From the NCBI RefSeq assembly GCF_000376425.1, contig NZ_AQWL01000001.1, positions 176,347-240,346 of the forward strand: DNA of 64,000 nt, written 5' to 3'. Positions 39,933 through 47,846 of the stretch are shown here, piece by piece. This stretch comes from Thiobacillus denitrificans DSM 12475. Lineage in GTDB: Bacteria; Pseudomonadota; Gammaproteobacteria; Burkholderiales; Thiobacillaceae. The notes beneath the pieces are model-generated. The model saw only the letters and a program-made list of their open reading frames with translations, searched no databases and was not told where the DNA came from. A program made the position numbers and the translations under genes. Positions within the stretch are counted from its first letter, which is position 1. The number at the start of each line of letters is the position of its first letter.

Positions 39933-40826
39933 ATGGCAATTAGTGAATCCCAACTCGATATCTGGTCGCATCAGGGGTCGATCCAGCAGTCCAGCAGCAC
40001 GTATAACTCAATCAAGAGCACGCTAGAGGCTGCAGGTACGCCCTATTCTGGAAAAGGCTACAAGGTCTTTTTGCAAGGCTCATATGGCAACGACACGAAC
40101 ATCTACGCTGAAAGTGACGTTGACGTAGTTATTCGGCTCGATGATTGTTTTTATAGTGATCTTTCGGAGCTAAGCGAGGCGGAAAAGTCTGCTCAAGAGA
40201 AAGCTTACTCGGATGCTGCGTATTCATATTCCGACTTCAAACGGGATGTGCTTGCAACATTGATCGCGCAGTACGGATCAGACGTTAAGGAAGGTGGCAA
40301 GGCGATCGCAATAGGGGCAAGTGGGAATCGTCGAAAGACTGATGTGATTGTTGCCGCTCAATTTCGACGCTATTTCAAGTTCAATAGCAATAGCGACCAA
40401 TCGTATGCCGAGGGAATTTGTTTTTGGAACTCTGCTGGGGAGAGGATTGCTAATTACCCCAAGCAACATTCCGCGAATCTGACGGCTAATCATCAAGCAA
40501 GCAACCAGTGGTTAAAGCCTATGGTTCGCATCCTGAAGAATATGCGTAGTCGATGTGTCGACGAGGGTTTGCTCAAGGCAGGTACTGCACCCTCGTATTT
40601 TATTGAAGGGCTGCTTTACAACGTGCCGACAGACCTGCTTTCTAAGAACTACCAAAATTGCTTCATGAACGCTTTCAATTGGATTCAAAATGAAGCAGAT
40701 AAGGACAAGCTTGTCTGCGCGAATGAACAGTATTACCTGCTAAGAGATGCCTCGCATACTTGCTGGCCAAAGCCTGACGGCGAGGCCTTCATCAATGCGA
40801 CTATCAGTCTCTGGAACGACTGGTAA
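39933..40826 (+). CDS. CBASS cyclic-oligonucleotide synthase (CD-NTase)
   Basis: A 297-residue nucleotidyltransferase of the DncV/cGAS-like superfamily. The catalytic signature is GS at 49-50 ([13 protein letters not shown]), Asp62 and Asp64 (AESDVDVVI), and a third aspartate at 138 (RRKTDVIVA). Together with the adjacent CapV it makes a two-gene type I CBASS operon; no Cap2/Cap3 (E1/E2, JAB) or HORMA/TRIP13 genes are present. The enzyme would make a cyclic di- or trinucleotide after phage infection. Clade and product cannot be assigned by eye. Low GC like capV. Confidence 0.88.
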   Translation: MAISESQLDIWSHQGSIQQSSSTYNSIKSTLEAAGTPYSGKGYKVFLQGSYGNDTNIYAESDVDVVIRLDDCFYSDLSELSEAEKSAQEKAYSDAAYSYSDFKRDVLATLIAQYGSDVKEGGKAIAIGASGNRRKTDVIVAAQFRRYFKFNSNSDQSYAEGICFWNSAGERIANYPKQHSANLTANHQASNQWLKPMVRILKNMRSRCVDEGLLKAGTAPSYFIEGLLYNVPTDLLSKNYQNCFMNAFNWIQNEADKDKLVCANEQYYLLRDASHTCWPKPDGEAFINATISLWNDW

Positions 40827-40841
40827 ATTAGGAAAGAAATC

Positions 40842-40953
40842 AAAGGGGCCAGGCTCGGATTAATCCACCATAGGACAACTAAAGGGGTCAGCTTCGGATT
40901 GTTTATCCACGAGCTAAAGGGGTCAGCTTCGTAAATGGGGTCAGACACCATAA
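40842..40953. repeat. degenerate tandem repeat after CBASS
   Basis: Three units begin AAAGGGG(T/C)CAG(G/C)(C)TTCGGATT-like at 40842, 40881 and 40916, spaced 35-39 bp, the first two followed by TCCAC. The array ends with AAATGGGGTCAGACACCATA (40933-40952), repeated exactly at 43811. A fourth unit is found at 47668-47687. They mark the right side of the CBASS genes. Confidence 0.75.
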
Positions 40954-40986
40954 CCCCCGGTGATTGTTAACCACAGTGAAAATGAC

Positions 40987-41637
40987 ATGCATGCAGATGT
41001 GAACGAGCGTGTGGTGGTGGCTACGCAAACGGCGCCCTGGCTCGCGACGGCGGATGGCGGGGGCGCCTGCAAGCCGCTCGACAGCCTGGCGGGCGGTGCG
41101 GGCACGACCAGCCTGGTGCAGGCGCCGGCGGGTGCGATGTTCGCGCCGCCGGGTGGTGCGCTGGGCGAGGAAATCCTCGTGCTCGACGGCACACTGACGG
41201 ATGCGCGCGGTGTGTGGAGGGCGGGGACATATCTGCGCAATCCGCTGGGCGCGGAGTTGGCGCTCCATAGCGAAGCGGGGTGCGTGCTGTTCATCAAGCG
41301 TTACGCCTTCGACGCAGAAGACACGGCCGTGGTGCGGCTCGATACCGCGTCGATGCAGTGGCTGCCCGGCCTGGTGCCCGGGCTGGCGGTGATGCCCTTG
41401 CACCAGCACGCAGGCGAGCATGCGGCGCTGGTGCGCTGGCAGCCGGAGACGTTTTTCCAGAGCCATGCGCATTTCGGCGGCGAGGAAATCCTGGTGCTCG
41501 ACGGCGTGTTCGAGGACGAGTTCGGCCGCTATTCGGCCGGCAGCTGGCTGCGCAGCCCGCACATGAGCAGGCACCAGCCGTTCAGCCGCGAGGGGTGCAC
41601 AATCTTTGTCAAGGTCGGGCATCTGGGCGCGGGATGA
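40987..41637 (+). CDS. double cupin protein (ChrR-like)
   Basis: A 216-residue protein made of two cupin-like halves. Both contain a GEEILVLDG motif (GALGEEILVLDGTLTD and FGGEEILVLDGVFEDEFGRY) followed by a GTYLR/GSWLR strand. The second half has potential metal-binding histidines (FQSHAHFGGEE), the first lacks them, as in ChrR-type anti-sigma cupins, but no zinc-binding anti-sigma domain or sigma-factor gene is nearby. GC is high, unlike the CBASS genes next to it. The start could also be the GTG at 40960. Confidence 0.8.
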   Translation: MHADVNERVVVATQTAPWLATADGGGACKPLDSLAGGAGTTSLVQAPAGAMFAPPGGALGEEILVLDGTLTDARGVWRAGTYLRNPLGAELALHSEAGCVLFIKRYAFDAEDTAVVRLDTASMQWLPGLVPGLAVMPLHQHAGEHAALVRWQPETFFQSHAHFGGEEILVLDGVFEDEFGRYSAGSWLRSPHMSRHQPFSREGCTIFVKVGHLGAG

Positions 41638-41660
41638 TCGTGCGTGGTCCGGGTGTCATC

Positions 41661-41800
41661 GCGGTCAGGTCTTGAATCCACGTTTCCAAATCCTGCCTGT
41701 GAGATCGTTCGACCTTCATCCTCATTTTGCCGCTTGATACGTCGCCCCCAGGACGGCGCCGATCGAACAAGCTACGGGGTCAGGTCTTGCATTGACACAT
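41661..41800. repeat. REP-like repeats with EamA gene-tail fragment, copy 1
   Basis: GCGGTCAGGTCTTG at 41661 and GGGGTCAGGTCTTGCATTGA at 41776 bracket a ~75-bp segment (41691-41765) that matches the 3' end and trailer of the EamA transporter gene at 45646-45756 (GAGATCGTTCG...CTTCATCCTCATTTTGCC...CGCCCCCAG). It is a non-functional fragment. Confidence 0.8.
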
Positions 41801-41862
41801 TCACCCACCAGGCGAGGAGCCTGATGGCACAGACCCGACCCCATCGAGCATCGCACGCGCAG

Positions 41863-42030
41863 CTACAGTGGAGGAGGCCGGCGGCCGATCACGAAGAACA
41901 CGATAGCCAAGATCAGACCCGCGATGAACAGCATCTTGGCGGCCCACGCCAAGGTTCCGGCAATTCCGCTGAACCCGAGCAGGGCAGCGATGATCGCAAC
42001 AATGAAGAAAGTCAAAGCCCAGGAAAACAT
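41863..42030 (-). CDS. DUF1328 (UPF0391) membrane protein
   Basis: A 55-residue two-helix inner-membrane protein (MFSWALTFFIVAIIAALLGF...AAKMLFIAGLILAIVFFVIG) of the DUF1328/YtjA family, often stress-induced. A ribosome site (AGGAGAAT) precedes the ATG. It is set between repeat copies. Confidence 0.9.
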   Translation of the reverse strand: MFSWALTFFIVAIIAALLGFSGIAGTLAWAAKMLFIAGLILAIVFFVIGRRPPPL

Positions 42031-42243
42031 GGTGATTCTCCTTTTTTCGGCCACAAGATGGCGCGTGGGAAATCGTGCCGCCCCTACGGAACCTCGGGCC
42101 CTCTGATTGATGTGGCCTGGCGGCGGCTGTCAAAGCCAATATAGACCACTCGTGGTTGCCGGGCAGGCGTCAGGATCACGGGAACGATAGGGCTACACAC
42201 TGAACTGACCGGGGTATTTCGGACGCTTTCACAACAACGGCTC

Positions 42244-42565
42244 GGGGTCAGGTCTTGCAAAACCACATTTCCAAACCCTGCCCGAGAGATCGTTCGCCCT
42301 TCATCCTTATTTTGCCGCTTGATGCGTCGCCCCCAGCACAGCGCCGATCGTTACCAGCACGACGCCGGCAAGGGTCACGGGATACGGGGTCAGGTCTTGC
42401 AAAACCACATCTGGCCGGGAGAAAAAAGCTTGATCCATCTCCCATCGTTTGCCGGGACAGGCGATGCAGTTACGTTTCGTAACAATTCGCCCCGCGTCTG
42501 AAATCCTGCAGATACAGAGCGCGCCCACACTGTGGACATTGAGGGGCAGGTCTTGCATTGACGTA
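42244..42565. repeat. REP-like repeat cluster with EamA gene-tail fragment, copy 2
   Basis: GGGGTCAGGTCTTGCAAAAC occurs at 42244 and 42386 (25 bases identical to ...CCACAT) and a variant GGGGCAGGTCTTGCATTGAC at 42543. Between the first two lies 42276-42382, a ~107-bp copy of the EamA 3' end including codons for VTLAGVVLVT-GAVLGATHQAAK. No transposase is present. The surrounding 600 bp (42031-42632) hold no gene. Confidence 0.85.
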
Positions 42566-42632
42566 TTGCGTGGCAAGGCCCGACTCCAAATCTCCAAATC
42601 GGTTAACCCCACATCTGGGGAAGGAGCGGCAA

Positions 42633-43658
42633 ATGAAAAAGAGCTACTTGATGATTGCGATATCGATGATCCTTGTCCAGGGTTGCTATACCGCTCCCCC
42701 CTATGAGCCATCCAGCCGTGTCGCCGTCGGATATTCTGGCGTCAACATAGGTATCCATTATTCGACGTACCCGGATCTTGTCCGGATACCGGGCTATCCC
42801 GTTTACTACGCGCCCCGGGTGGATTCGAATTTCTTCTTTTACGACGGCCTCTACTGGGTGTTCCGTAGCGATAACTGGTATGTGAGCGGCTGGTACAACG
42901 GGCCGTGGGATAGGGTGGGTTATTACGATGTGCCAGTTTATATTCTGCGCGTCCCGGTTCGTTACTACCGCCAACCGCCGCCTTATTTCCGCGGCTGGCA
43001 TGCCGACGCGCCGCCACGTTGGGGGGATCGCTGGGGTCGCGACTGGGAACAGCGTCGAAGCGGGTGGGACCGTTGGGACCACCGCGCCGCGCCGGCTCCT
43101 GCACCGTTGCCGACTTACCAGCGGAATTATTCGGGCGACCGCTATCCTCGCGCAGTAGAACAGCAGCATACGATACGTTCCGAGTATTACCGCTACCAGC
43201 CGCGTGAGCCTGTCACACAGCAGTACTTTAGACCGCGTGTGCAGCAAGACCAGCAGCGCCAGCAGGAGCAACGCCAGCAGGAGCAGCGCGAGCAGGAGCG
43301 GCGTCAGCAGGAGCAGCGCCAGCTGGAGCAACAACAGCGGCAGCAAGAACAACAGCGGCAGCAAGAACAACAGCGTCAGCTGGAGCAGCAACGCCGCCAA
43401 GATCAACAGCGCCAGCTGGAGCAACGTCAGCAGGAACAGCAACGCCGTCAAGATCAACAGCGTCAGCTGGAGCAACAACGCCGCCAAGAGCCGCAGCAGC
43501 AACGCGATCTTGAGCGGCAACGTTCCCAACCTGAATCGAGAGGCAAGGCCAAGGACGACAAGGCTGCGCCACAGGGCCAGGTTCAAAAGTACAAGGGGTC
43601 CCAGCAAGAGTATGAGCGTAGGAGAAAAGAGTACGAGGAGCGTTATCAGAATCGCTGA
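42633..43658 (+). CDS. YXWV-type lipoprotein with glutamine-rich repeat tail
   Basis: A 341-residue exported lipoprotein: signal peptide with lipobox LVQGC (Cys18), an aromatic domain (about 20-160) rich in Tyr/Trp (FFFYDGLYWVFRSDNWYVSGWYNGPW, the YXWV repeat kind), and about 110 residues of Gln/Arg/Glu repeats (QQEQRQQEQREQERRQ...) likely forming a long helix. A good ribosome site (GAAGGAG) supports ATG at 42633. It probably sits in the outer membrane or spans periplasm by its helical tail. Function unknown. The repeat part may vary in length by slippage. Confidence 0.85.
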   Translation: MKKSYLMIAISMILVQGCYTAPPYEPSSRVAVGYSGVNIGIHYSTYPDLVRIPGYPVYYAPRVDSNFFFYDGLYWVFRSDNWYVSGWYNGPWDRVGYYDVPVYILRVPVRYYRQPPPYFRGWHADAPPRWGDRWGRDWEQRRSGWDRWDHRAAPAPAPLPTYQRNYSGDRYPRAVEQQHTIRSEYYRYQPREPVTQQYFRPRVQQDQQRQQEQRQQEQREQERRQQEQRQLEQQQRQQEQQRQQEQQRQLEQQRRQDQQRQLEQRQQEQQRRQDQQRQLEQQRRQEPQQQRDLERQRSQPESRGKAKDDKAAPQGQVQKYKGSQQEYERRRKEYEERYQNR

Positions 43659-43735
43659 AGAACAGGGAACAGGCCACGGTTCCAGGTGACGGGAGCTGTG
43701 AACAAAAAGCGGCGCACCGCAGTGTGGACAGTGGG

Positions 43736-43774
43736 GTCGGGTCTTGTCTTTTGCCGCAAAAGACAAGACCCGAC
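43736..43774. repeat. 17-bp perfect palindrome built from REP core
   Basis: Arms GTCGGGTCTTGTCTTTT (43736-43752) and its exact complement (43758-43774) with loop GCCGC. The arm contains the REP core GGGTCxGGTCTTG, so this is two inverted REP units. It can form a very stable cruciform or RNA hairpin. No T run follows on either strand. Confidence 0.85.
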
Positions 43775-43894
43775 AATAAAACAAAGGGGACGCTACCCTT
43801 TTAGCCGAATAAATGGGGTCAGACACCATAATCAGCGTTGAAGCCCTCGGAATCGGGTGATATCTTGGGGACACCCCAGACGGAAGCGACTTCG

Positions 43895-43984
43895 ATGTCC
43901 ATCACCACGCTCAAACTCCCAGACGATCTGAAAGAATGCATCGCTACCGCCGGGTCAATGGGCGGGGTCTTGAGTTGGGATTGA
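43895..43984 (+). pseudogene. truncated ribbon-helix-helix antitoxin fused to nrdB-like tail
   Basis: A 29-codon frame starting MSITTLKLPDDLKECIATAG, which is the N-terminus of CopG/RHH-type antitoxins, then GGVLSWD and stop. The last eight codons are 21/24 identical to the nrdB 3' end (GGALSWD, stop) in the same frame. A ribosome site (GGAAG) is present. No toxin gene is adjacent. It looks like a relic joined to a duplicated nrdB end. No other gene lies in 43659-44047. Confidence 0.6.
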
Positions 43985-44047
43985 CAGGGTGAGGGGCGTC
44001 GTTCTGTCGCGGAACCTCCATCGGCCATCTTGCCTTCCGGGGATGCC

Positions 44048-44788
44048 ATGCTCTTCGCCGAACGGCCGCTGACCTTCCAGGCCATCGGCGCGGCGCTTTC
44101 CTGGGGTTGGCGCACCGCCAACGCGACGCGCGCGGTGAGCATTGCCTATGCAGGGATCTTCACCACCATCGGCGCTGTCATCATGGGCGCTATGCTCCTC
44201 GCCGGACGCGCGCCCTTCGTCATCATGGCTGCCGGCGGCTTCATGCTGGTGGCGCCGGCGATCCTCGCCGGCTTCTTTGCCGTCGCTCGCGGCATCCGTG
44301 CCGGTGCGTCGGTGACGTTCACCACGCTAACGGAGGGTTTTTCCCGGGCATCGGCGGCGATCTGGGCGATCGCCCTGATCTGCGCCCTGCTGTTCATGAT
44401 TTTCATCACTGACGCCGCCATTCTCTACGCCTATATGGTCGGCGACGATCCCATCTTTCCCGCGGACTTCATCTCCGTTGGCGCCGACATCGCGTCCTTC
44501 GTCTTCTGGGGCCTGCTGTCGGGGGCGGTGATCGGCTTTTTGCTCTTCGCTGTTTCGGCCTTCTCGGTGCCGCTTCTGTGCGAACGGCGCAGCAACCTCG
44601 TCGGGGCGGTGGTCACCAGCGTGCGGATCGTGATGCGACACTTCATCGCCGCCATGGGCTGGGCCCTACTGCTCTCGGCAACGATTATCGGCAGCATCCT
44701 GCTCTTGCCGCTGTTTCCTCTGGTGATGCCGGTGATGGCATACGCGAGTTACGAACTTTACAAGACGGTCCTGCCTGCTTCCACGTGA
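44048..44788 (+). CDS. DUF2189 membrane protein
   Basis: A 246-residue polytopic membrane protein with six hydrophobic segments and the DUF2189 beginning RPLTFQAIGAALSWGWRTA. The polar loop YMVGDDPIFPADF separates helices four and five. Function unknown, sometimes near cytochrome oxidase genes elsewhere. Start ATG 44048; an upstream TTG at 44030 is in frame. Confidence 0.85.
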   Translation: MLFAERPLTFQAIGAALSWGWRTANATRAVSIAYAGIFTTIGAVIMGAMLLAGRAPFVIMAAGGFMLVAPAILAGFFAVARGIRAGASVTFTTLTEGFSRASAAIWAIALICALLFMIFITDAAILYAYMVGDDPIFPADFISVGADIASFVFWGLLSGAVIGFLLFAVSAFSVPLLCERRSNLVGAVVTSVRIVMRHFIAAMGWALLLSATIIGSILLLPLFPLVMPVMAYASYELYKTVLPAST

Positions 44789-44866
44789 CGGCAATCGATC
44801 AAAGGTGAAAAATTGGCGTCAGGCGTAAGCGACGGTGGGTGTGTCTAGCCCTTCCCCGGAGAAATC

Positions 44867-45628
44867 GTGGCCGCTCTCCTAAGGTCTCTTTGTCAGGGCA
44901 GGCGCCTGATTGCAGCGGTGGCGGCCCTGGCATGCACGTCCTGCATCGTCGTCCCCATCGGTGTCTTTACGAAGCCGCCTTACGGCCCGGAAGTGCTTCG
45001 GCAACTCTCGGCACCGGATGCGGACCGCGATCGGGTAAGACAACTCCTCGGGCCACCCTTGATAGCCAAGGCCAGGGGAGCGTATTGGTACTACACCGGC
45101 TCCCGCGCGATGTGGGGGGTCATCGGCGGAAGCAGCAGTGCGGTATATACCTACGACGAGTGGCTTGCAGTCGGTTTTGACGACGCGGGGAAGGTCGTGT
45201 TTGTCGAAAAAGCGGATCTGTCCAAGTGTCTCTCCAACGGCATGTGCTTCGACGGCTCGGCGCCGCAGGCCGATGACCGCGCGGCGAAGGCGTACCGGCC
45301 CAAAGTGGGCGAGTGCGCAATCTATCTGATGCTGGATCGTCTGCCCTGGCCGTTCCCCGCGGGGGCGGTACTGTTCAGTGTCGATGGCGCGCCGATCGGG
45401 ACGGTCAACGCGGAAACCTACCTGTTCTTGACCCACGCGTCGGGCACCATCGATGTTGCCGCCTACGATCTGAGGATCAGCACGCGCTGCGTCGGAGGCG
45501 AAAAGCTTTATGTGCGGGCGGTGAAAAAAATCGATACATCCTGGCTCACGGGGGCGGATCTGGCTCCGCTTGCTTTGGCAGAGGGTGAGGCGGCTATCGT
45601 GGCTCGCCGTGCCGCGTTGCCCGATTAG
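44867..45628 (+). CDS. BamE/SmpA-like lipoprotein, uncharacterised
   Basis: A 253-residue protein with an N-terminal signal (LIAAVAALACTSC; Cys23 or Cys26 could be lipidated). Residues ~38-115 resemble the OmpA-assembly SmpA/BamE fold (DADRDRVRQLLGPPLIAKARGAYWYYTGSRA), while residues ~145-250 form a second beta-rich domain like DUF2846 (AIYLMLDRLPWP, LFSVDGAPIGTVNAETYLFLTHASG). GTG start at 44867 is supported by GGAGA. Probably envelope-associated; no partner is evident. Confidence 0.7.
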   Translation: MAALLRSLCQGRRLIAAVAALACTSCIVVPIGVFTKPPYGPEVLRQLSAPDADRDRVRQLLGPPLIAKARGAYWYYTGSRAMWGVIGGSSSAVYTYDEWLAVGFDDAGKVVFVEKADLSKCLSNGMCFDGSAPQADDRAAKAYRPKVGECAIYLMLDRLPWPFPAGAVLFSVDGAPIGTVNAETYLFLTHASGTIDVAAYDLRISTRCVGGEKLYVRAVKKIDTSWLTGADLAPLALAEGEAAIVARRAALPD

Positions 45629-45677
45629 CTGCGCTCGCTGCTCGTCCCTGCCCGAGAGATCGTTCGCCCCTTCATCC

Positions 45678-46589
45678 TCATTTTGCCGCTTGATGCGTGG
45701 CGCCCAGCACAGCGCCGACCGTCACCAGCACGACACCGGCAAGGGTCACGGCATCGAGGGATTCCCCCAGCAAGGGTACGGCGGCGACGGCCGAGATGCC
45801 CGGAACCATGGCCAGCATGAGGGTGGCGCGCTGCGGGCCGATGTTGTGGATGGCGTAGGCGAAGAGCAGGCCGGCAATCGAGGCGGCGAGGATGCCTTGA
45901 TAAATGCCTTGCCACAGGACGAAGGCCAGGGGGACGGTGGTGATGGCCTTGGGCAGGAACAGGAGATAAACCGGCGTGTAGCAGGCCATTGAAATCACGG
46001 CAATGCCGATCGTGGCGTCGAGCGGCGAGACATGCCAATGCTTGAGCAACAGGCCAAAGCAGGCATAGCAGATCGCGGCAAGCAGAAAGAATATATCCCC
46101 CGCCCATTGATGAGCGGGCGCCCCGGCAAACTGGCCGAAGCTGTGGAGGCCGATCAGCACGATCCCCAGACCTGCGACCAGCAGGGCGAATTCGGACCGG
46201 ATGCCGGGACGGCGCCCGAGTACGAGCCAGGCGATCAATGCCGTTGCAAACGGAATGCCGCCGTTGACCAGAATGCCCGCATGGGCGGTCGGCGCCAGCG
46301 AAAAGCCCGAGTAGACCAGCAGCCCGTAAGTCATGCCGCCCAATGCGGCGAGCACGGCCAGTCGCGGCCAGTTGAGGCGTCGCCATCGGACCAGCACGAA
46401 CGGAAGACACACGATGCCCGAGAAGACGAAACGGATGGCGGCCATGTCGAACGGTGTAAGTGGGCTGCGTCCACCCAGCCGGGAGACGATGTTGAAACCG
46501 GACCAGATCACGACGACCGCAGCCGCAGCCGCAAAGCCTTTGAACAGGTGGAGGCGGTGGGCCGGAACAGGGAGGGCTTCAGCTGTCAT
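45678..46589 (-). CDS. EamA/DMT family transporter
   Basis: A 303-residue inner-membrane protein with ten hydrophobic segments and two EamA repeats (AAVVVIWSGFNIVSRLGG..., and VIS-MACYTPVYLLFLPKAI...). The end VTLAGVVLVTVGAVLGATHQAAK is the segment found truncated twice at 41.7 and 42.3 kb. Such carriers export metabolites or amino acids; substrate unknown. Confidence 0.92.
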   Translation of the reverse strand: MTAEALPVPAHRLHLFKGFAAAAAVVVIWSGFNIVSRLGGRSPLTPFDMAAIRFVFSGIVCLPFVLVRWRRLNWPRLAVLAALGGMTYGLLVYSGFSLAPTAHAGILVNGGIPFATALIAWLVLGRRPGIRSEFALLVAGLGIVLIGLHSFGQFAGAPAHQWAGDIFFLLAAICYACFGLLLKHWHVSPLDATIGIAVISMACYTPVYLLFLPKAITTVPLAFVLWQGIYQGILAASIAGLLFAYAIHNIGPQRATLMLAMVPGISAVAAVPLLGESLDAVTLAGVVLVTVGAVLGATHQAAK

Positions 46590-46685
46590 GCGACGGGATT
46601 CCGGGATACGCAGTGCAGCTCACCTTACCACCACTGCCGACTCGATCCATCGCGTCGTGAGGCAGGTGAAACTGGAAGAGCCATC

Positions 46686-46712
46686 GGGCTCAGGTCTTGC
46701 AAAACCACATTT
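46686..46712. repeat. REP-like repeat upstream of the EamA gene
   Basis: GGGCTCAGGTCTTGCAAAAC followed by CACATTTCC, matching the unit at 42244 with one mismatch in the core. It lies between the EamA and YciI genes, the second site near the EamA gene involved in the repeat family. Confidence 0.8.
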
Positions 46713-46731
46713 CCAGTTCAGGGCACGCGCC

Positions 46732-47100
46732 TTATTCCGCGAAATCCTCGGGCCCGAAGATTTGCCGGATCTCGATGATGTCGCCGTCATCCGCCGGGCA
46801 GCGCTGCGCCCACTTCACCACTTCTTCCTTGGACGGCGCCTCCACCAGCCAGTAACCGCCCAGCACTTCCTTTGCCTTGATGAGCGGTCCGTCGGTCACG
46901 GCGGGCTTGCCGCTGGCGAACGACACGCGTGCGCCCTGGGCCAGTGGATGCAGGCCGTTGAGCGATTCGATCTTGAGCGCCTTGCCCATTTCCTCGTTGA
47001 AACGTCCCATCTCCTCCATCTTCTCCGGATCCGGCTTGAAGCCCGGTGCCGGTTTGCCGCCCTGGTACACGGCGGGAATCATCAGCATCATGAATTGCAT
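46732..47100 (-). CDS. YciI-like (DGPF) family protein
   Basis: A 122-residue protein of the YCII/DGPF family: MQFMMLMIPAVYQGG, then the motif VTDGPLIKAKEVLGGYWLVEAPSKEEVVKWA with the conserved aspartate-glycine-proline. These dimeric ferredoxin-like proteins often accompany ECF sigma factors, but none is here. Ribosome site GGAGACACC before ATG 47100. Confidence 0.9.
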   Translation of the reverse strand: MQFMMLMIPAVYQGGKPAPGFKPDPEKMEEMGRFNEEMGKALKIESLNGLHPLAQGARVSFASGKPAVTDGPLIKAKEVLGGYWLVEAPSKEEVVKWAQRCPADDGDIIEIRQIFGPEDFAE

Positions 47101-47219
47101 GGTGTCTCCTTTGGGTTTGTCTGCGAACCCCATCAGGGGACGGGCTGAAGGCAGGGAATGGCATGGCAGCACGGGGTCCCGGTGCTCTGCCGGTGCTGGC
47201 ACTTCCGATAGCCCGCGAT

Positions 47220-47441
47220 TTATGCCTCTTCAGCGTCCGCGGGCGCGGCGGGTTTTCCAAAAACGTGTGCGACCAGCGGTATCGTGGTGGCGACGCCCAC
47301 TGCAAGAAGCGTCCAGCCGACTGCACGGCGCTGGTCCGGATTCAGGCGGTTGCAAAGCAGCAGTGCGAGGCCGGCGCCCGCAGCGGCCCGGGTACCGGCG
47401 ATCAATCCGATTTCAGGAACGCTCAGTTTGACTTGTTTCAT
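47220..47441 (-). CDS. small membrane protein
   Basis: A 73-residue protein with two hydrophobic segments (EIGLIAGTRAAAGAGLALLL and AVGWTLLAVGVATTIPLVAHVF) and an acidic alanine-rich tail. A ribosome site (GAGAGG) precedes the ATG. Not recognised; resembles small hypothetical membrane proteins near YciI genes. Confidence 0.6.
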   Translation of the reverse strand: MKQVKLSVPEIGLIAGTRAAAGAGLALLLCNRLNPDQRRAVGWTLLAVGVATTIPLVAHVFGKPAAPADAEEA

Positions 47442-47846
47442 CACGTGCCTCTCTGTCTGGTTGGATTGCGGATAGACGGCAGCAGGACGCAGCTGCGGCC
47501 CCTTGGGATAGGAAGGAACAATCGGGCGACCACGCATGTCGTCCGCCGGGCTGCATCCCGTTGGTTGTGGTTTGCTCCGGGGCTGCCGAAGCGCGTGGGC
47601 TGTTCTCCGGTGCCGTGACGTTATTTATAGTCCACTGCCGATGAACCCAAAATCAATGGAGGGAATTAAAGGGGCCTGGCTCGAATTGGCATCGCGTGAC
47701 GGACTCTGGCGAAAAGCCGGGTCACACCGTCACCTTGCATTGACGCTTCCGGGTTCGGGTGCGGCCTTGGTGTCACCCGTACCCTTGGCCATTTCCGTTT
47801 CCTCTTTATCTTCCGCCGCCGGGCAGGCAATGGCGGATAGCGGGCA
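47442..47846. other. 405-bp gap with repeat remnants
   Basis: No gene is supported. A repeat unit AAAGGGGCCTGGCTCGAATT at 47668-47687 matches 40842-40861 in 18 of 20 bases, and CTTGCATTGACG near 47737 matches part of the REP unit at 42543. An AT-rich patch TTATTTATAG near 47630 could carry a promoter. Confidence 0.5.

Noticed and set aside
38824..43984. Prophage or complete integrative element
   Set aside because: No integrase, structural, replication or conjugation genes; only the end duplication and acquired genes suggest an old island.
40827..44047. CRISPR array in the repeat zone
   Set aside because: Repeats are irregularly spaced, diverged, associated with gene fragments and lack unique spacers of constant length; no cas genes.
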